Part shown: positions 14,364-28,634 of the stretch, piece by piece
Layout: each line of letters begins with the position of its first letter
Position numbering within the stretch: the first letter of the stretch is position 1
DNA from: Hybos culiciformis
Taxonomy: Eukaryota > Arthropoda > Insecta > Diptera > Hybotidae
Direction of reading: 5' to 3'
Length of the DNA: 64,000 nt
NCBI GenBank assembly: GCA_964007475.1
Contig: OZ023273.1
Location: 109,180,485 to 109,244,484 of the forward strand
Program-made: the position numbers and the translations under genes
The notes under the pieces: model-generated
Database searches by the model: none
The model's input: only the letters and a program-made list of their open reading frames with translations
What the model was told of the DNA's origin: nothing

Positions 14364-14910
14364 TAGGGTTTGCAATCCCGTATTATATTTCCAATCCCGG
14401 GATTTCGGGATCACATTATTTAAATCCCGGGATCCCGGGATTGGTACCGGGATTAGAATTGGACTATTTATGAAAAATACTTACACATTATCATAGTTGA
14501 AATTACTTATTGTTCTATTATGTTCACCAAAACACTTGTTCACTCGTAAATTTTAATTGTAAACTGAATATTAAATGCGTGAAACTAAAATGCGTCTAGT
14601 ACTAGTTAATTGCACAAAAAAAATTCTACGTATTCCTTAAAAAAAATGTAAATTTTCTGAGAATTAAATTCTTGGAACATTTTGTTGAGAAAATAATAAT
14701 TGCACCAAAAAAATTCTACGTATGTATTTCACAAAAAAAAATCTGCGATTAAATTCTTAGAGAATTTTGACGAGAAAAAAATTGCATAATATAATTCAGA
14801 CAAAAATTAAATCCCGGGATTAGTTATTTTAGTCACGAGATTTCGGGATTTAAAGAAACACCGGGATCCCGGGATTTCTGGATCCCGGGATCCCGGGGCT
14901 GCAAACCCTA
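14364..14910. mobile_element. hAT-type non-autonomous element (547 bp)
   Basis: The inverted termini are TAGGGTTTGCAATCCCG (left) and the complement of CGGGGCTGCAAACCCTA (right), flanked by a perfect 8-bp duplication, ATCCGGAA. The palindrome ATCCCGGGAT recurs at least five times, close to both ends (14395-14455 and 14811-14895). This makes the ends strikingly G/C-rich against the A/T-rich background and suggests subterminal transposase-binding arrays. The middle is A/T-rich and encodes no recognisable protein, so this is a MITE-like derivative. The short minus-strand open frame that crosses the right border is a by-product of the CCCGGG repeats. Confidence 0.9.
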
Positions 14911-14918
14911 ATCCGGAA
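14911..14918. repeat. Right 8-bp target-site duplication of hAT element 2
   Basis: ATCCGGAA, identical to 14356-14363. Removing the insertion and one copy restores the fold-back arm. Confidence 0.9.
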
Positions 14919-14938
14919 TACATATGAAATTTTCTATG

Positions 14939-16331
14939 TAAATGCGAACTCATTATTAGACATATTGTTATGATAAATTTTTTTTGTAACATAACCAAAG
15001 ATATAACATTATTGTAAAAATGATCTGGGGAATACATTTTACTTCATCACTTACTTGTATACCTTAACACCAGAATCAATAAATTTAATGAACTTTTTTT
15101 GTTAAATTCCTTTTTTTTCTAAAAAATAATATCTGCAAAATATATAAATTAAAAAATATATATTATAAATTTGTTTTTTTTTCAAGAGAATAATAAAAAA
15201 TAATTTTTATTTAATCAAAGTAAAAAAAAAAAAAAAAATTTCTGAATTTTTTCCTTATATCATGGAACAAAATTATTCCCAAAACTCACTTGAAACTTTT
15301 TATAATGTATTCTATATACTTACATAATTTTTCTCGTGTATTTATACATATTGTACAAAAAAAAAAGAAGAAAAAACGAAAAGTTTATTTTTTAACATAA
15401 AAGTACATAAGAAAAAAAATTTTTCTTAACTTTCATAACTTATTTTTATGAATAATAAATTCCCGGATGTTTAATAGTCAACAATTTAAAATGTAATAAA
15501 TACATACCGTCGTCGTATATTTTCATCAAAGATTGTTGTATTTTTGGCGCAAATTTATATCTTATTTACTTTTTAAAATTTACGTAAATTTTTATTATTT
15601 TTTGTAATTTTTTCTCGGTTTTTTTTCTTAAATTTTTTTTCCTTTGTATGTGGAAATTTTTGTTTTCTTTTTTTAATTTTTTTTTTTTTGAGAAAAATTT
15701 ATTTAAAATTTCCACAAATATAAGTATATGTATAAAGAAGAAAAATGAAATGGAAAAATAAAATTTACCCAAGACAACACATTAAGAAGACAACATTAAG
15801 AAAAGACAACATTAAGAAGAGGTGCTTCATTAAAAGCGTTAACAAATATTAAAAGAAAACATTGATGATAATAATGAGAAAAATGTCAAAAAAGAAAACG
15901 AGCAGATGATTTTTTACAAAAAATGGTTAATATTAAGGTTGCGGGTACAGAATTTTATAACAGAAAAAAAAAAAAAACAAAAAACAATATTTTTTTTTTA
16001 CACACAATAAATTTTTCCTTTAAGTTTTCAATCAACAAAAGTTAAATATTAAGCTCGTATTGTGAAAATTAGATTGGCACCTTCATTATTCAAAAAAAAA
16101 ATTTATAAATAAAAAAAAATTTATGATAAATTACTTCGAATTTTCATGATGTCATTACAATAAACCATTTGAATTTTAATTAATTTATTTTTGATCGCAT
16201 AAATTAACATAAAATAATAGGGATGACATGTACGCATAAGATATACATACTACAGTATAGATATTTTTATATATTTTATAGAACTTTTAAATGAAAATGA
16301 AGTTGATAATTTTTAAAAATATATTTAGAGG
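14939..16331. other. A/T-rich gene-less DNA
   Basis: No gene was recognised. A small tandem repeat lies at 15771-15820 (unit close to AAGACAACATTA, about three copies). The rest is poly(A)/poly(T)-rich. Confidence 0.6.
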
Positions 16332-16600
16332 TTCTAGGTTTTTGGCGAAGCATAAGGGACTAGTAAAACGCAAGCTGTGAAGCTCACCAGCGATCATAAC
16401 ACAGCCTCTGCTACTCGGTTCCTATACTACCAGGAACCTTATTGTAGATATGGTCCTCCTAGAACGGGGGTTGGACAATAGGCTTATAGATTGGTTCCGG
16501 AAAAACTACTCGTCACGAAACCTCAAGAGGAGACGCGGTCCCCACTTTTGGAAGAAGAAGATATAGGGAATAAAATTGTTATGAACTTTTAACACAAGGA
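16332..16600. other. G/C-richer island of unknown origin
   Basis: This block stands out from the A/T-rich surroundings. It contains a perfect 7-bp stem (GGTTCCT…AGGAACC, about 16420-16441). The + strand reading frame 16381-16563 is open for 61 codons, ending at TAG 16564-16566; it contains an internal ATG but no recognised domain. No terminal inverted repeats or target duplications were found. It could be a fragment of an old retrotransposon, a decayed exon, or a structured RNA-like sequence. I do not recognise it. Confidence 0.4.
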
Positions 16601-19600
16601 TATGAAGCTGTCCTAGCTGATTTTTGGGAACTTAACAAATAATTTTTTTTTTTGTAAACACCGTATTTACTTCATGTTTCAATAATTTCATTTAAAAAAA
16701 AAAAAAATAAATAAAATAAAAATTCTGTAAATTTTATGTCAATAAAATACAAAATGATTCTGTGGGGATTAATTAAATTTTGCTTTTAAAAATTAATAGA
16801 AAAATATATGAAAAAATTTTTTTTTTATTTAGCGGTTTTAACAAATTTTCACAGCATCTTAAACTTAAAAATGGAAAAAACATTTTATTCCCATTTTAAT
16901 TTTAAAATTTATCGCAATGGGTTGTCAAAATTAAATTTCAGATTACTTTAATATTTGTATAATTGTATTTCGAAATTGAAACATGAGATTTTAACTTAAA
17001 AATAAGATTGATTTATTTCTAAAATATTCAGAAAAATGTTTAATTATTTTTGAACAAAATTCAATAAAAAGATAATTATTGACTTTACTTTTTGATAATG
17101 TTAACTTTATTTATCCTAATATTGCTACGAAAAAGCAGTAATGAGAATGGAAATTTTAATCGAAAAAAAAATGTTACGCAAAACAAATGAATAGTTTATT
17201 TCGGTTTTCGAGGTTATGTGCTGGGTATTTATTGATTATTTTATTACAGTACAATATGGTGCAATAATGATACAATAATATAATATTCTACCCGCTTTTC
17301 TACTGAATTCAATATCAAAACAAAAATAAAATTGTATTCAAAAATGTTTGATTATATTGATAATATTTTTCCTTGAATCCAGAAATAAACAAAAAATACT
17401 TGGAATAATCAAAAATTTTATATTTTTAGTTTATTTTTCGAGGAATTATCAATTTAGTCTAAAAGCTTTTGTCAGTACAACAAGAATTTAATATTCTCTA
17501 TTATAAATCCCCAAAAATGTATAGTATAGTATAATAGTATGTATATAGAAATTTATGAAACAAACATAGAGTACAATGTTGAGCACAGAATAGGATTAAA
17601 GTGTCCATATGTAGAAGTCACTTCAAACAAGTATTTATGTTTCTTTATGACGTGCGAAAAATTAAAATAAATATAAATTATGTTTGACATTTTATTTCTA
17701 ACAGTTTCTATATAGTGATTATGAATAAAATTAATCACTTAACTTCAATATATACAAATACAAATGTGTTGTATACATTTATGCATCTATGTACTCATAA
17801 TATATACAAGTAATGTTTCAAATATATGTGCATTTATATATAACTATATAAAATGTATTTGAAAATTTATTAAAGTCTCCTTTATGGTGTAATTTTAAAT
17901 CGATTATGTTTTATATAATTAAATGCATTTCGCGTGTTAATAACTCTATAACATGCCAATTTAAAATGTGGTAATAGTCATTTAATATCCTGCTTAGAAA
18001 AATAATTAAAATTTTTGTTTGTGACACTTATTAAAATTCCGGTTAAAATTACATGGACATGGATAATTATATTTTCCTTATGAAGTACTTGAAAAATTAA
18101 TTTAATGGAAATAAAATAACAACAATGTTGTTATATCATAATCATGATGACATTTAGAATGTATAAATATCGACAAAATCAAGAAAAAAAATAAAAATTA
18201 ATAAATAAATAATAATTTATTAAAATGCTGAATAAACGTCTATTATTTTTGTAAAATCATCCGCGAAAAATATTATGCTTATAAATTTTACGCGTTATTG
18301 ATTATGCTTTTGATATTTTTGTTCCAATTTCTCAAGCATAATGTTTGTAAGGAAAAAATAAATGATTTGTCATTTTCTTTTTTTTTTTTGTTTTATTTTC
18401 AAAAATAATTTCCCTATAGAAAAATAAAATATTTATGTCTGGGTTGAATGGAGGAGTCTATTCACAAAATGCTTTTATGTAATATTATTTTGGATAGTAT
18501 ATGAAGAACTATGACCATTTAAGTTATGCAGTGGTTTAAAATATGTAATTTTTTCCTTCTTGGTGTTGCCAAAGAACTTTTAAAATTCAACATTAAAGTA
18601 TTTAGTGTTTTAACAACATTTTAGAGTAAACTTAATTCTTTCTGTTGCTAATGTATTGCTACTGTACTGCCAGATTGTGCCATTTTTGTTCCATCAGATT
18701 TTTCGTGAAAATGAGCTTCAGTTGAAACATTATGATTTTCTGGCCAAAAAATCCACATAAATCTGTTTAAAAAACATCCGTGAAATTAAAAAAAAAAAAA
18801 TCTATACATATTTATACAACATATTTTAAAATAAATTTGAAAATAAAATTTAAATAAACAATTTGTCTTCAAACATATATACATTAATATACAAGTTTTA
18901 ATTCCGGAAATGAGTCTAATTCAAAGAATTTCAAATGCAAACTAATAAATATTGAATGTAAATTACAATTTTGCTTTTATTTTTTCTATTTATTTTTATT
19001 TTTTTTATTTATCTGAAAAAAAAAAAAACTTTCTACGTTCTTGTTAAATAGAAAACGACAATTTCAATTAATTGAAACAATTTTTTACGATTCAATAAAT
19101 TTTAATATTGTCGTTTCATTTTAATGTTTATATATCAAATGTGATTGAAATTTTTTTGCACAAAATTCCAAAGTTTCAAATTCAATATAAAAATTTATAG
19201 ATTTAATTTTATATAAAAGTTCCTACTCTACATTTATATATAAAATTTACGAATTAAGTATTTATTTTTCTTTTTTAATATTCGCTTTTAAGGACTAGAA
19301 TATAATTTAAATTAACTTTTTTTGTCAGAATTGATTTTATTTTTTCGATTTTTTAAACAAATTTTATAAAAAGTATACAATTAGTTTTAATTTGTAATTG
19401 AAAAGATTCAAAAGAGTCAGATGTATTTCAGAAAATCAATTCTCGATGTGAAAAAGGATTGCATTGTTTGTATAATAAATTTTAACTGTAATAAATTTTT
19501 AAGTGATAAATTAACGATAAATTTTATATAATATTGTCTACTAAGGCGGCTAAAGTTAATAGTTCCTAATTATTATTGTGACTCAATTTTGAATAGGTAT

Positions 19601-21690
19601 TATTTAGGTAATCTTAGTACTAATAACCGAAAAAGACTTCTTTTAAATTGGAATGAGAAAAATGCATTTTTCTTATATAATATAAGATACTATAAAAATA
19701 TCTATAAATGATAAAACCAACATGAAATATGTTTTAATGACAATTAAATATTTTCTTATTTTTTTCTTCTTTCATAAAAAAGAATTTTACTATAAAAGTG
19801 AAATAAAAATCTCAAGATATTAAGTACTATATGTATAGTTATAAAAATTGTTCATGATATTTATTTTAACTCATATTACTTAGTTTAATGTTACTGAGAT
19901 TGAATTATTTTGTAATTGAATATTAAAAAAACAATTCAGTAAAGATATACGTATAACTATATTCAGTAAAGTGATAGCTTAATATCAAAAGCTATTTTTA
20001 TGGTATTTTTATATACAACAAATTCTTTTGTTTTTAAGTGAAAATCTTTTAAAAATAAAACTTTTCTTTGAGATTTCAGAAAATGTATTAATTTGGTCTC
20101 TTATTTGCTGGAAAGTGTAGTACAAAAAAAAAGTGTGTTAACGATTACTTGAGATAACAACATCCCATCTAAATTGTTTAGGAAATAAAACTTATTTAAG
20201 ATATGAGGGTAGATCAATTTTCAAACTGGAGATAAATATTTTTTTTTTAATTTTAATATTTACAAAAAAAATTTTAAATTTGACACGTTAAGGGCATTGC
20301 TTTTGCAGAAATGTGTTCTTTTATGCGAGAAAAAGTTTTTCAAGCAAATTTTTGAAGATAATATTAATAATAATTGTTTTACGCGTGAATTTATACAAAT
20401 TAGAAAAGTTTGGAGTTAAAAACGGATAAAAGACGGTAACCCCGAAATTGAAATAGATATTGGTATTGATCCATTGCTAACATATCAAATTCGTTAAGCT
20501 ACTAAGCTTAAGCATTATAACAAATAAAATACATCTGTATAATATTGCAAACACAGAACAGAAATTTGGTTTTATTTAAATTAATTTTACAAATTTCAAA
20601 GCATTTCCCTAACTTAGGAGTTAAAAAAAAAAGTTTTCTTTTCAAAAAAAAATAAATAAATAAATTTGGTTGAATGATTTTTTTGTTAGAAAGTTGTATA
20701 ATATTTATTTAAAAATAAGAAAAATTTATTTGATAGAATTTATAAAACTGAAAAGGGAAAATTTGCATATCAGTTTTTGACAGCTAATCATTCTATAATA
20801 CAAAAGAATAATATTTCATATATGTTATGAATGTGATTGACTGATTTTGTTTAATAAACATTAAATTTCGAGTTTCAATTGATTTTCCTTTTAATGAAAA
20901 TATATAATATTATATTGAACTCGTATTTCCATAGAGAAAATTTATAAGAAAATTTTGTATCTTTGTATTCCATTTCATTTTATGTACATATTTTTTTTTT
21001 TTTTTGGTTTTTTTTTTAATTCAACGCCTTGTTATTTATTTCGACATTAATAGAAAGGTTTTCTTTCATTTTCAATTCCCTTATATATTTAATTTTTGTT
21101 GAATTTATTGAAAGTAACAACTTTATACATTTCTATATTTTTAAAGTTTTTTTTTCTTCTTTTTTATATCGGATAAATTATTATTCCATCAAGACTACGA
21201 TTTTGACAGATAAATATCCTTAAATTAAATTATCCGGAAACAAGTTAGATTTGTGAGTAGTAAACCTAATAAATAAATTTGCGACAAAGGACTATAATAA
21301 TAGATGAAAAAAGGAAGTTAAAATTTTCGCATTACTTCACTCATTATAATATTCGTTTAACACTGGGTTAATTATAAATTTTAAATTGAAAAAATATAGT
21401 TTTATTCTTTTGACGTAATAAAAGTAAAAATTGGAATTTAGTTCTTAGATAAAAAAAATATCTATCGAAAATGCAATAAAATGCATAAAATATAATATTT
21501 AGCTTTTAATTGATAGCATTTTGTGTATATATTATGACGTAAATAATATATAACTTCGAAGTGCTTATCAAATTGTCTGAAATTTTCAATCTTCTTGGAA
21601 AAAAGAATTCATATAAATATATTGTTATATATTATTCCTTCGCACAACATAAACTTTTTTCATTGCATTCAGTGGAAAATTGTTTTCAAA

Positions 21691-21748
21691 ATAAATATAT
21701 AGTATTATTAATCGATAGTAATAATAGATATAAATATATAGTATTATT
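21691..21748. repeat. Direct repeat, 39-bp period
   Basis: ATAAATATATAGTATTATT occurs at 21691-21709 and again at 21730-21748. Confidence 0.8.
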
Positions 21749-23975
21749 CATAGGGAAGGAAAATCCATGAAATAAAAAATGAATGGATTGTATGCAATTT
21801 TAATTTTAATTTAAAAAAAAGCACGAAATGGGCAGAATCCTATATAAAATATATCTCTGATGTACAGTTTTATTTTGTTTCCTATTATATGTACCTATAC
21901 TTTTTTTTTGTAAGTTCAATCAATATTAATTCAGTATTGAAATACAATATCTGTCTGTGCACAAAAAAATCGATTTTATTTTTTTTCCAGACCAGAAATT
22001 TGCAATATATAAGTTAAAAATTGCAAAAACCGTAATTTTTTATTATTATTTCTTCATTTATTTATTTGTCTTATTTTTTCTTAAAGAATTGCTTACACAA
22101 TCTGTATTATATTTTAGATAGATATGAGAGACGACTAACTATAATATAGATATTGTTGTTATATACAGATTTTTGGTTAAGTGAAAATGTTTTTTTTTTG
22201 TACAAATTCAAATACATAATAAATATAATGCTTACATAAATATAAAGTTGGGTACAAAATATATAGTAAGTAATATATAAAGATAAAATAAAATTTAAAA
22301 TTTTTTTTATACATACTATAAGCTAATATTGAATATAGTCTATGTATATATAAGATCTTTCTGGCACATGAGATTCTAAAATAAATTTAGTTTTTTTTTC
22401 TAACATTTCCATAGAATAAAAAATTTGAATTAACTTTATTTTGTTAAAAGATTCTTAAAGGCATAGAAAAATGAAATTGCTTTAGGTGTTATCCAGGTAT
22501 TTACACATTTTAAGATTTATTCTTCTCAGTATGAAATACACTTATGTATAACATCTGTGAAGATTAGTAAGTGATTTTTATAAATTGAGTGGAAAAAAAT
22601 AGATATAATCAGGGAACTTTGTAGTAATTTAACACAAGAATGTTGTAAACAAGAATATTAACGCGGTTGAAAAATAATGTATTTCTGTAGATTAACGAAA
22701 TTATTTTTAAATGTATGAATGTAAGGAATATTGAAATATTGAAACAAACTGAATCTGAATACATATCTAAAACTTATGTGTCAAGTTAATCAAGTTAATG
22801 AAGTTTTCATTGAATATTTTTATAGCATTATAAAGGGAATAATTTCAAAATAATTCACTCTGATATCGAGTTTTAATTATTCTTTAACTATTTTACATGT
22901 AAAATATATATTTCACAAATTTTCAATTAAATTAAATTCTGAAAGGCGTTTTCCAGGAAGTCAAAACTAATATTGAGCGCGAATCATAAAATTTTCTAAA
23001 AATCAATAGTTTTATTAACTCAAAAGTAAAATAAATATTTTATTTATTTAACTCGTATTATTTCCAAGAACCATTTTTAATATATTTCAATAACGTTAAA
23101 GCCTTTTGTCATTTCTTCCTTTGAAATAACTCTAAAGAGTTGAAATGCTGATGTTTTGGTATTTAAATTAATTTATAATATCTACAATTTATAATATAAA
23201 AAACAAATCAATTTAAGTTTAAGATCATTAAATCATAACAATCTGAAGAATATTTATCTTAAGATTCAATTATTTCCTTCAACATTTCCCTATATATTCA
23301 TCTTTTCTGTATATATTCTTGTCATTTTTTTAAAACACTAAACAAAGTACTACAAAAATCAATATACACTTGCCCGAAACCACGAAGATTATAAAAATAA
23401 AATTTAATGAAATTTGTACTCAAAAAAAAAAAATATTGTGTAAAAAAATAATTAGAAATTTATTTGATGTAAAGAAACGAAAAAAAATTCATTCCCACAA
23501 GCTCTTAAATATATATAAGAAAAATTTTCTGAAAATTTGAATATTTACATAAAATGAAAATGTGGTTTATTTAAAAGTTTTATGTATCGTAATAATATTC
23601 AATAATATACGTATGACACCGTTCGACATTTTTAGTATATTACATATTATTTATTATTTAAACATGTTCTCTATATAAGAAACTATATTATATATATAAG
23701 AAATAGAAAACCCACTTATTCAAGATCTATCATTCTTAATTAAAAAATTCTTAAACATAATTGAATGATTTTTGTTAAAATGAAAAATCCACTAAGGTGC
23801 TGGGGCGTAAAAAATTAAATTTTGGATACACAGTTGAAACAAATACAATAAATGATGTGACAAATAATGTAAACTTGATTAATTTTGCTTATAAAGAGAT
23901 TATAATTTGATTAAAATTTTAAATAATATGGAAAATTTTAATTCTTGCAATATGTAGCATATACGAGTTATAAGT

Positions 23976-24034
23976 ACTATTAACTATTAACTATAACCTT
24001 GAAAAAAAAAACTATTAACTATTAACTATAATCT
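23976..24034. repeat. Duplicated (ACTATTA)n block
   Basis: Two blocks of ACTATTAACTATTAACTATA, separated by a short AACCTTG plus poly(A) spacer, suggest local duplication by slippage. Confidence 0.8.
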
Positions 24035-27000
24035 TCAAAACCGTAAAACAATAACAATTAATAAAAAAAAGAAATAGATTTAGAGTGAACCAAAATTAAA
24101 AGGTAGTGAAAATATTTATAAAGATGTCAAAATTTGTTCTATCTTCATTCTGAATAAATCAATTTCATATAATAGAACTAATGAAACTGAAAAATTAAGT
24201 GCTTTTTCTTAGTGAAAATCTTTTAAGAAGATAAGAAAATCGTTTTTCTAGAAATAAGAAATACAAAAAAAAAAAAAAAAGAAAAAAACTTTTTTCCTGA
24301 TTGATTGAAATCGAAAAGAAAATTGAAAGTTTTTTTTTTTTTTTTTTTTCTTTCAATAGAATTGTGAATGAATTTTTCCTTTTATTTTTTTTTATTTATT
24401 TTTTTTTTTGACATATTTATTAACAATGAGAAAAAAGAATAAGGAATAAAGTTCAAAATATTTATCTGAAGTGCCCATGTCTGGTTCGGCTCTTTAAATA
24501 TAAAATTGAATACGTGATAATCTTAATACACCGAGAATTATTTAAAGAAAAAATAATATATATGTATATAGTGATAACAAATTTTTGTGACATTTAATGA
24601 AAATTCTTTTACACACATTTGTATTGTATAGTATGTTGAGCATATTATATGATATCAATTTTTTCGTGAATTTTAACTTAATATTATTAACCTACCTGGT
24701 ATATATAAAAATTCATTTGGAATAAATATTTGAAATTTTCATTTGAATTTTATTTTTATCGAAAATTAATTCCAACAAAACACAAAGAGTTAAAGAACAT
24801 AATAAAATAAATTAGATTTTACAAAAGTGTACTGCAGATAGTATTATTATAGTAATCAAAATATAGAAGTGCAGCAAATTTTGTTGAATCTTGATTACTT
24901 TTCAAAGATACTTTTCAAATCAAATTTTAAAAATGTTTCCAATTTTTACACACAGCATAATAAAATAATATAATAATGAAATTTATTTTGTAAATATGTA
25001 ATATTACAATTTTTACTTTCACACAAAGATAATAACAATCTTTTATAATCCTATGATAAAAGTTAAAAAAACAAAAAAACTTTTTGTTTTATGTTTTAAA
25101 TTAGAATTGTCAACATACATATTTTTTTTTTTTTTTTATATTCGAATGAAACTTATTTTCTAGATTAGATAAAATCTAAAAATCACCTGAGCCAAATAAT
25201 TTTGTTATTTAGTAAGTGAATTGTGAATTTCTCCAAAGGGAAAAAAAATAACTGCTATAAACAATAATATAAACAAAAAAAAAAAAAGAAGCAAAATATT
25301 TATGTATATTTTTTTAATGGAATAAATCTTTTTGTTTTTATTTTATTTTTTATTTTTATACCTTAATGTTACCAACAAAAAAAGATATAAAAAAGTAAAT
25401 ATATACCTTATATTTATCTCATTGCTTTTATTGCAAAATTTTTTTTTTTTTACGATTTAGGTTTTAAAAAGATAAACTCATGAAAATTATATATTTTTTG
25501 GTTTAAAACAATGCAAAACATATGCTCAGAATCATTATAGTAAAATAATTCAAAATTAAGCATACCAAAGATGCCAACTCGCTGTCAATTTGAATAAAAT
25601 TCAAAAAAATGTTTTCTTCTTTTATTGAGTTAAGGTTGAATGCGGCTGTTAATGTGTTTATAAATATTTTATCGTGCAATTGTTTCTATCTATACTATTG
25701 TTGTTGAGAAACACAACCCCATCGACGAGTACATTTCAAGTTTGTAAACTCTAGTTGAATAAACATTTGACTCGTTTATTTCATGCTTAAGTTATAATTA
25801 TATAAATTTTATGATTATGTAGTACAACATATTTTGTACATTTTTGATTAAAAAAAAAGACACTAAAATAAATACTGCTTTAATTGTTTCATTCCTTTTC
25901 TCTCATTGACAAGATTAGATGAAGAATAATCTTAAAGTGCTTAAACTCATAAATTTATATTATTTAGTTGACATTCATGCTGTGCCCTTAAATTTGAAAT
26001 TAAAATCCCTAAGAAGATACATACTAAAAACAAACAAAAATATGTTTTTAAGTTATGAAAAGATATGGACAGAATATAAAATGTTTTATGCTTGATTTAT
26101 AAATCAGAAAAACAAAAAACAAAAATATATTAATATTAGCCCTTTTATTTATGTTTTTATTTACAAAAATAATGTAAGTATACATGTTTACAAAATTGAA
26201 ATGTAAAGTATTCTTGAAAGAGGCTATTAAAACAAAATGAACATTATTACAACTTTTTGATTCAAAATAAATCAGTCAAAAAAGTTTTATAACTAAATAA
26301 AATTTCTTAATTTAATACTTGGTATAACGGCGAGGTTTTCTATAATGTTAGACTTTGATTATGGTATAATAATATAAATTGAAATCCTTGGAAATTGGAC
26401 GACAATAAATAAATTTCGCTATTTTCATTAATAGATTGTTTTGCAAGAAATATAAATTATGTGCGAAAATAGTTTAAGTTTTAAATTATATCTATTTATG
26501 TCTTTAGCTTCTTTTCCTTGTTAACATAAAATTGTTCACGCCTTTGAGATAAAAAATTAGAAATTGAGCTAAAATTTTCAAGATTTTAAGATAAAAATTA
26601 AAATGTTAACTATGGTAAAAAAAAGATTCGACTATCCTAATAAAATATAGGTGGTTAGTTAACAGCAAAACTAAAACCGGAAGTAATGCTGAAATATATT
26701 TTTTGTTCAATTCAAATCAACTTTTATTTTAGAATTTTTGCAATTTTCTATAAGCTTTAAAAACTCTTTAAAAAATTTATTTATGTCAGTATGAAACATT
26801 CTCTTCCCCCTATTAAGTATAGATAATAAAAAAAAATTCAAAATACATAAAAAAATATTTTAACGCGTTTTTTGCTTCAAGTGCTTAGTATATCTACATA
26901 TAATATTTTAGGTGTAATTATGTATATAAATCCTTGTAAAAAAATCCATAATAAATTTACATATATACTAAATACTTTATATAATAATATACATATATTT

Positions 27001-27940
27001 ACTTTACAAGTATCTATATTTTTATTTATTTTATACATTACGCATATCTGTCACAAAGAATAATAACTTTTAAAGTCGAGTAATGATTAATTCCTTTTAT
27101 TGATATGCCAAACAATTTTTTATGCTATCATTTGCTAACGTACAAATTATCAAGTTATCAGCTATAAATTAAAAATTTCTCAATTTTAAAACTTGATACT
27201 GAAAAATAATATTAATAACATTTTAAACTTATTAAAATACACCGATTGAAATTAAATTAAATTAAATTAATTTTTTTTTATCTCAACCCAATTTAAAATT
27301 AAGTTTTGTCAAGTCAAAGTGTTTGCAATGCAACATAAAGGGGTTAAATATACAAAGATCATTCAAATGTATAACTCTAAAATTGCTTATTTTTAATATT
27401 CAATTCCTATCTTATCTCATTCGTTGAGAAAATTTGAGCTTCCCATTGTAATATATGGGAAACTTCAATTTTCATTTACATATATTTTATTTTTAGCTTT
27501 TCAAATTTAATTTAATTTTATTCTCAGCTTTATATAGAATAGACATATAAATATAAAAGTTTATCGCGCCAATTTTTTATTTATTATTTCTTTTACGAAA
27601 AATATGCCTGTGTGCTTTTATTGTATGTAGTATATGTATGTTTTCTTAGAAAGTTCAAATTTAGCATAGAATTATTATTAACAAAAAAAAAGGGTTATTC
27701 AAATCACGAATAAAATTTCAAATTCATAAAATTTTATATGTTATAAAAAAAATAAAAATTTCAATAAAGAAAAACAAAATTTATTTTTTTTTTTCTTTAA
27801 TTCTGTATTTTAATTCAATTAAATGAAAATTGTTAAGAATTATTTTGGATGTAAATTGAATTTAAACTTTTTTGATTATATTTTAATATCAAAGAAAATA
27901 ATATATTATTATTTTTTTTTTTTGAAAAAGAAAAATAATT

Positions 27941-27970
27941 GAATATGAGCAAATAGAATATGAGCAAATA
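27941..27970. repeat. Perfect 15-bp tandem duplication
   Basis: GAATATGAGCAAATA is present twice head to tail. Confidence 0.9.
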
Positions 27971-28554
27971 GAAATCAATATGGATGTACGTAATGTATGT
28001 ATATTCAGCGGGGTGTTTTGTTAAGTAATAACATTTAATTTCAGTTTTAAGTAAATCGTAAGAATCTTATACATGTAGGGTAAAAAGAATTTATAATTTT
28101 CATTTATTGGGTATAAAAGGGGAAAAAGTAATGAATCCTTATTAATCAAAATTTCTCAGTTTTGATCAAAATATTACTTACATAATATAGCGCTCCCTTA
28201 TGTTAATGTAAAAAAGGGCTTGAAAAAAAAAATTAAATTATTAAATCTATATAGATGTTTCCTGTTAAGTGACAATATAATACTTTTGAATTAATACTTT
28301 TGTATGTTGTGTCAAATAGAAAGAGGGTCATTTTCTAGCCACTTTTCCATAAAAAATTGAAAAACGGACTACATGTTTTCATACGTCTGCCTGAAATGTT
28401 TTAACTAATGAAGTGCCAAATCGATTTTAATTCTTTGAATTCCAAAATATACGCAATCTCGTTCACTTTCACATAATTTAAAGGATGAGTTTAAAAGTTT
28501 GAGACTCTCAAATAGCCAAGAATCTAAATAATTTTCATGTATTTTAATTCAACC

Positions 28555-28634
28555 GGTAGGTAGATCAGTGCAACTGAAAAAATGGTTAGTACACGATTAT
28601 TTCTAAGGATTCAGACTTTGGTTCGAATGTTAAT
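28555..28634 (+). other. Possible tRNA-derived (SINE-like) fragment
   Basis: The segment begins GGTAGGTAGATCAGTG, continues with ATGGTTAGTACACGAT, and has a B-box-like GGTTCGAATGT about 50 bases on. These resemble the A and B boxes and the D-arm region (TGGTTAGNAC) of tRNA-derived SINEs. The acceptor stem does not pair and the 3' side of the T-arm (GTTAATGG) does not match its 5' side, so it is not a functional tRNA. A chance resemblance is possible. Confidence 0.33.

Larger units (their letters stand above)
14113..14938. repeat. Old fold-back (inverted-repeat) element split by hAT element 2
   Basis: The left arm (14113-14183) pairs with a right arm formed by 14312-14363 plus 14919-14938 once the hAT insertion at 14364-14910 and one target copy are removed. 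Both arms end in the same inner string, ATTTGATGAGAAGTGGAAT, and share TATACAATTTG, GTTCAC, AACTCATT and TTCCGG. Identity over about 70 bp is near 85% by eye. The loop (14184-14311) is A/T-rich and non-coding. This is most simply an old palindromic MITE. Its own target duplication was not identified. Confidence 0.72.
16601..28554. other. 12-kb A/T-rich gene-less stretch
   Basis: No exon, RNA gene or bounded transposon was recognised on either strand. Named contents are small direct repeats at 21691-21748, 23976-24034 and 27941-27970, and long homopolymers (for example poly(A) near 24266 and poly(T) near 24330). The open frames in this interval are short and have the composition expected from random A/T-rich sequence. 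Confidence 0.55.
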
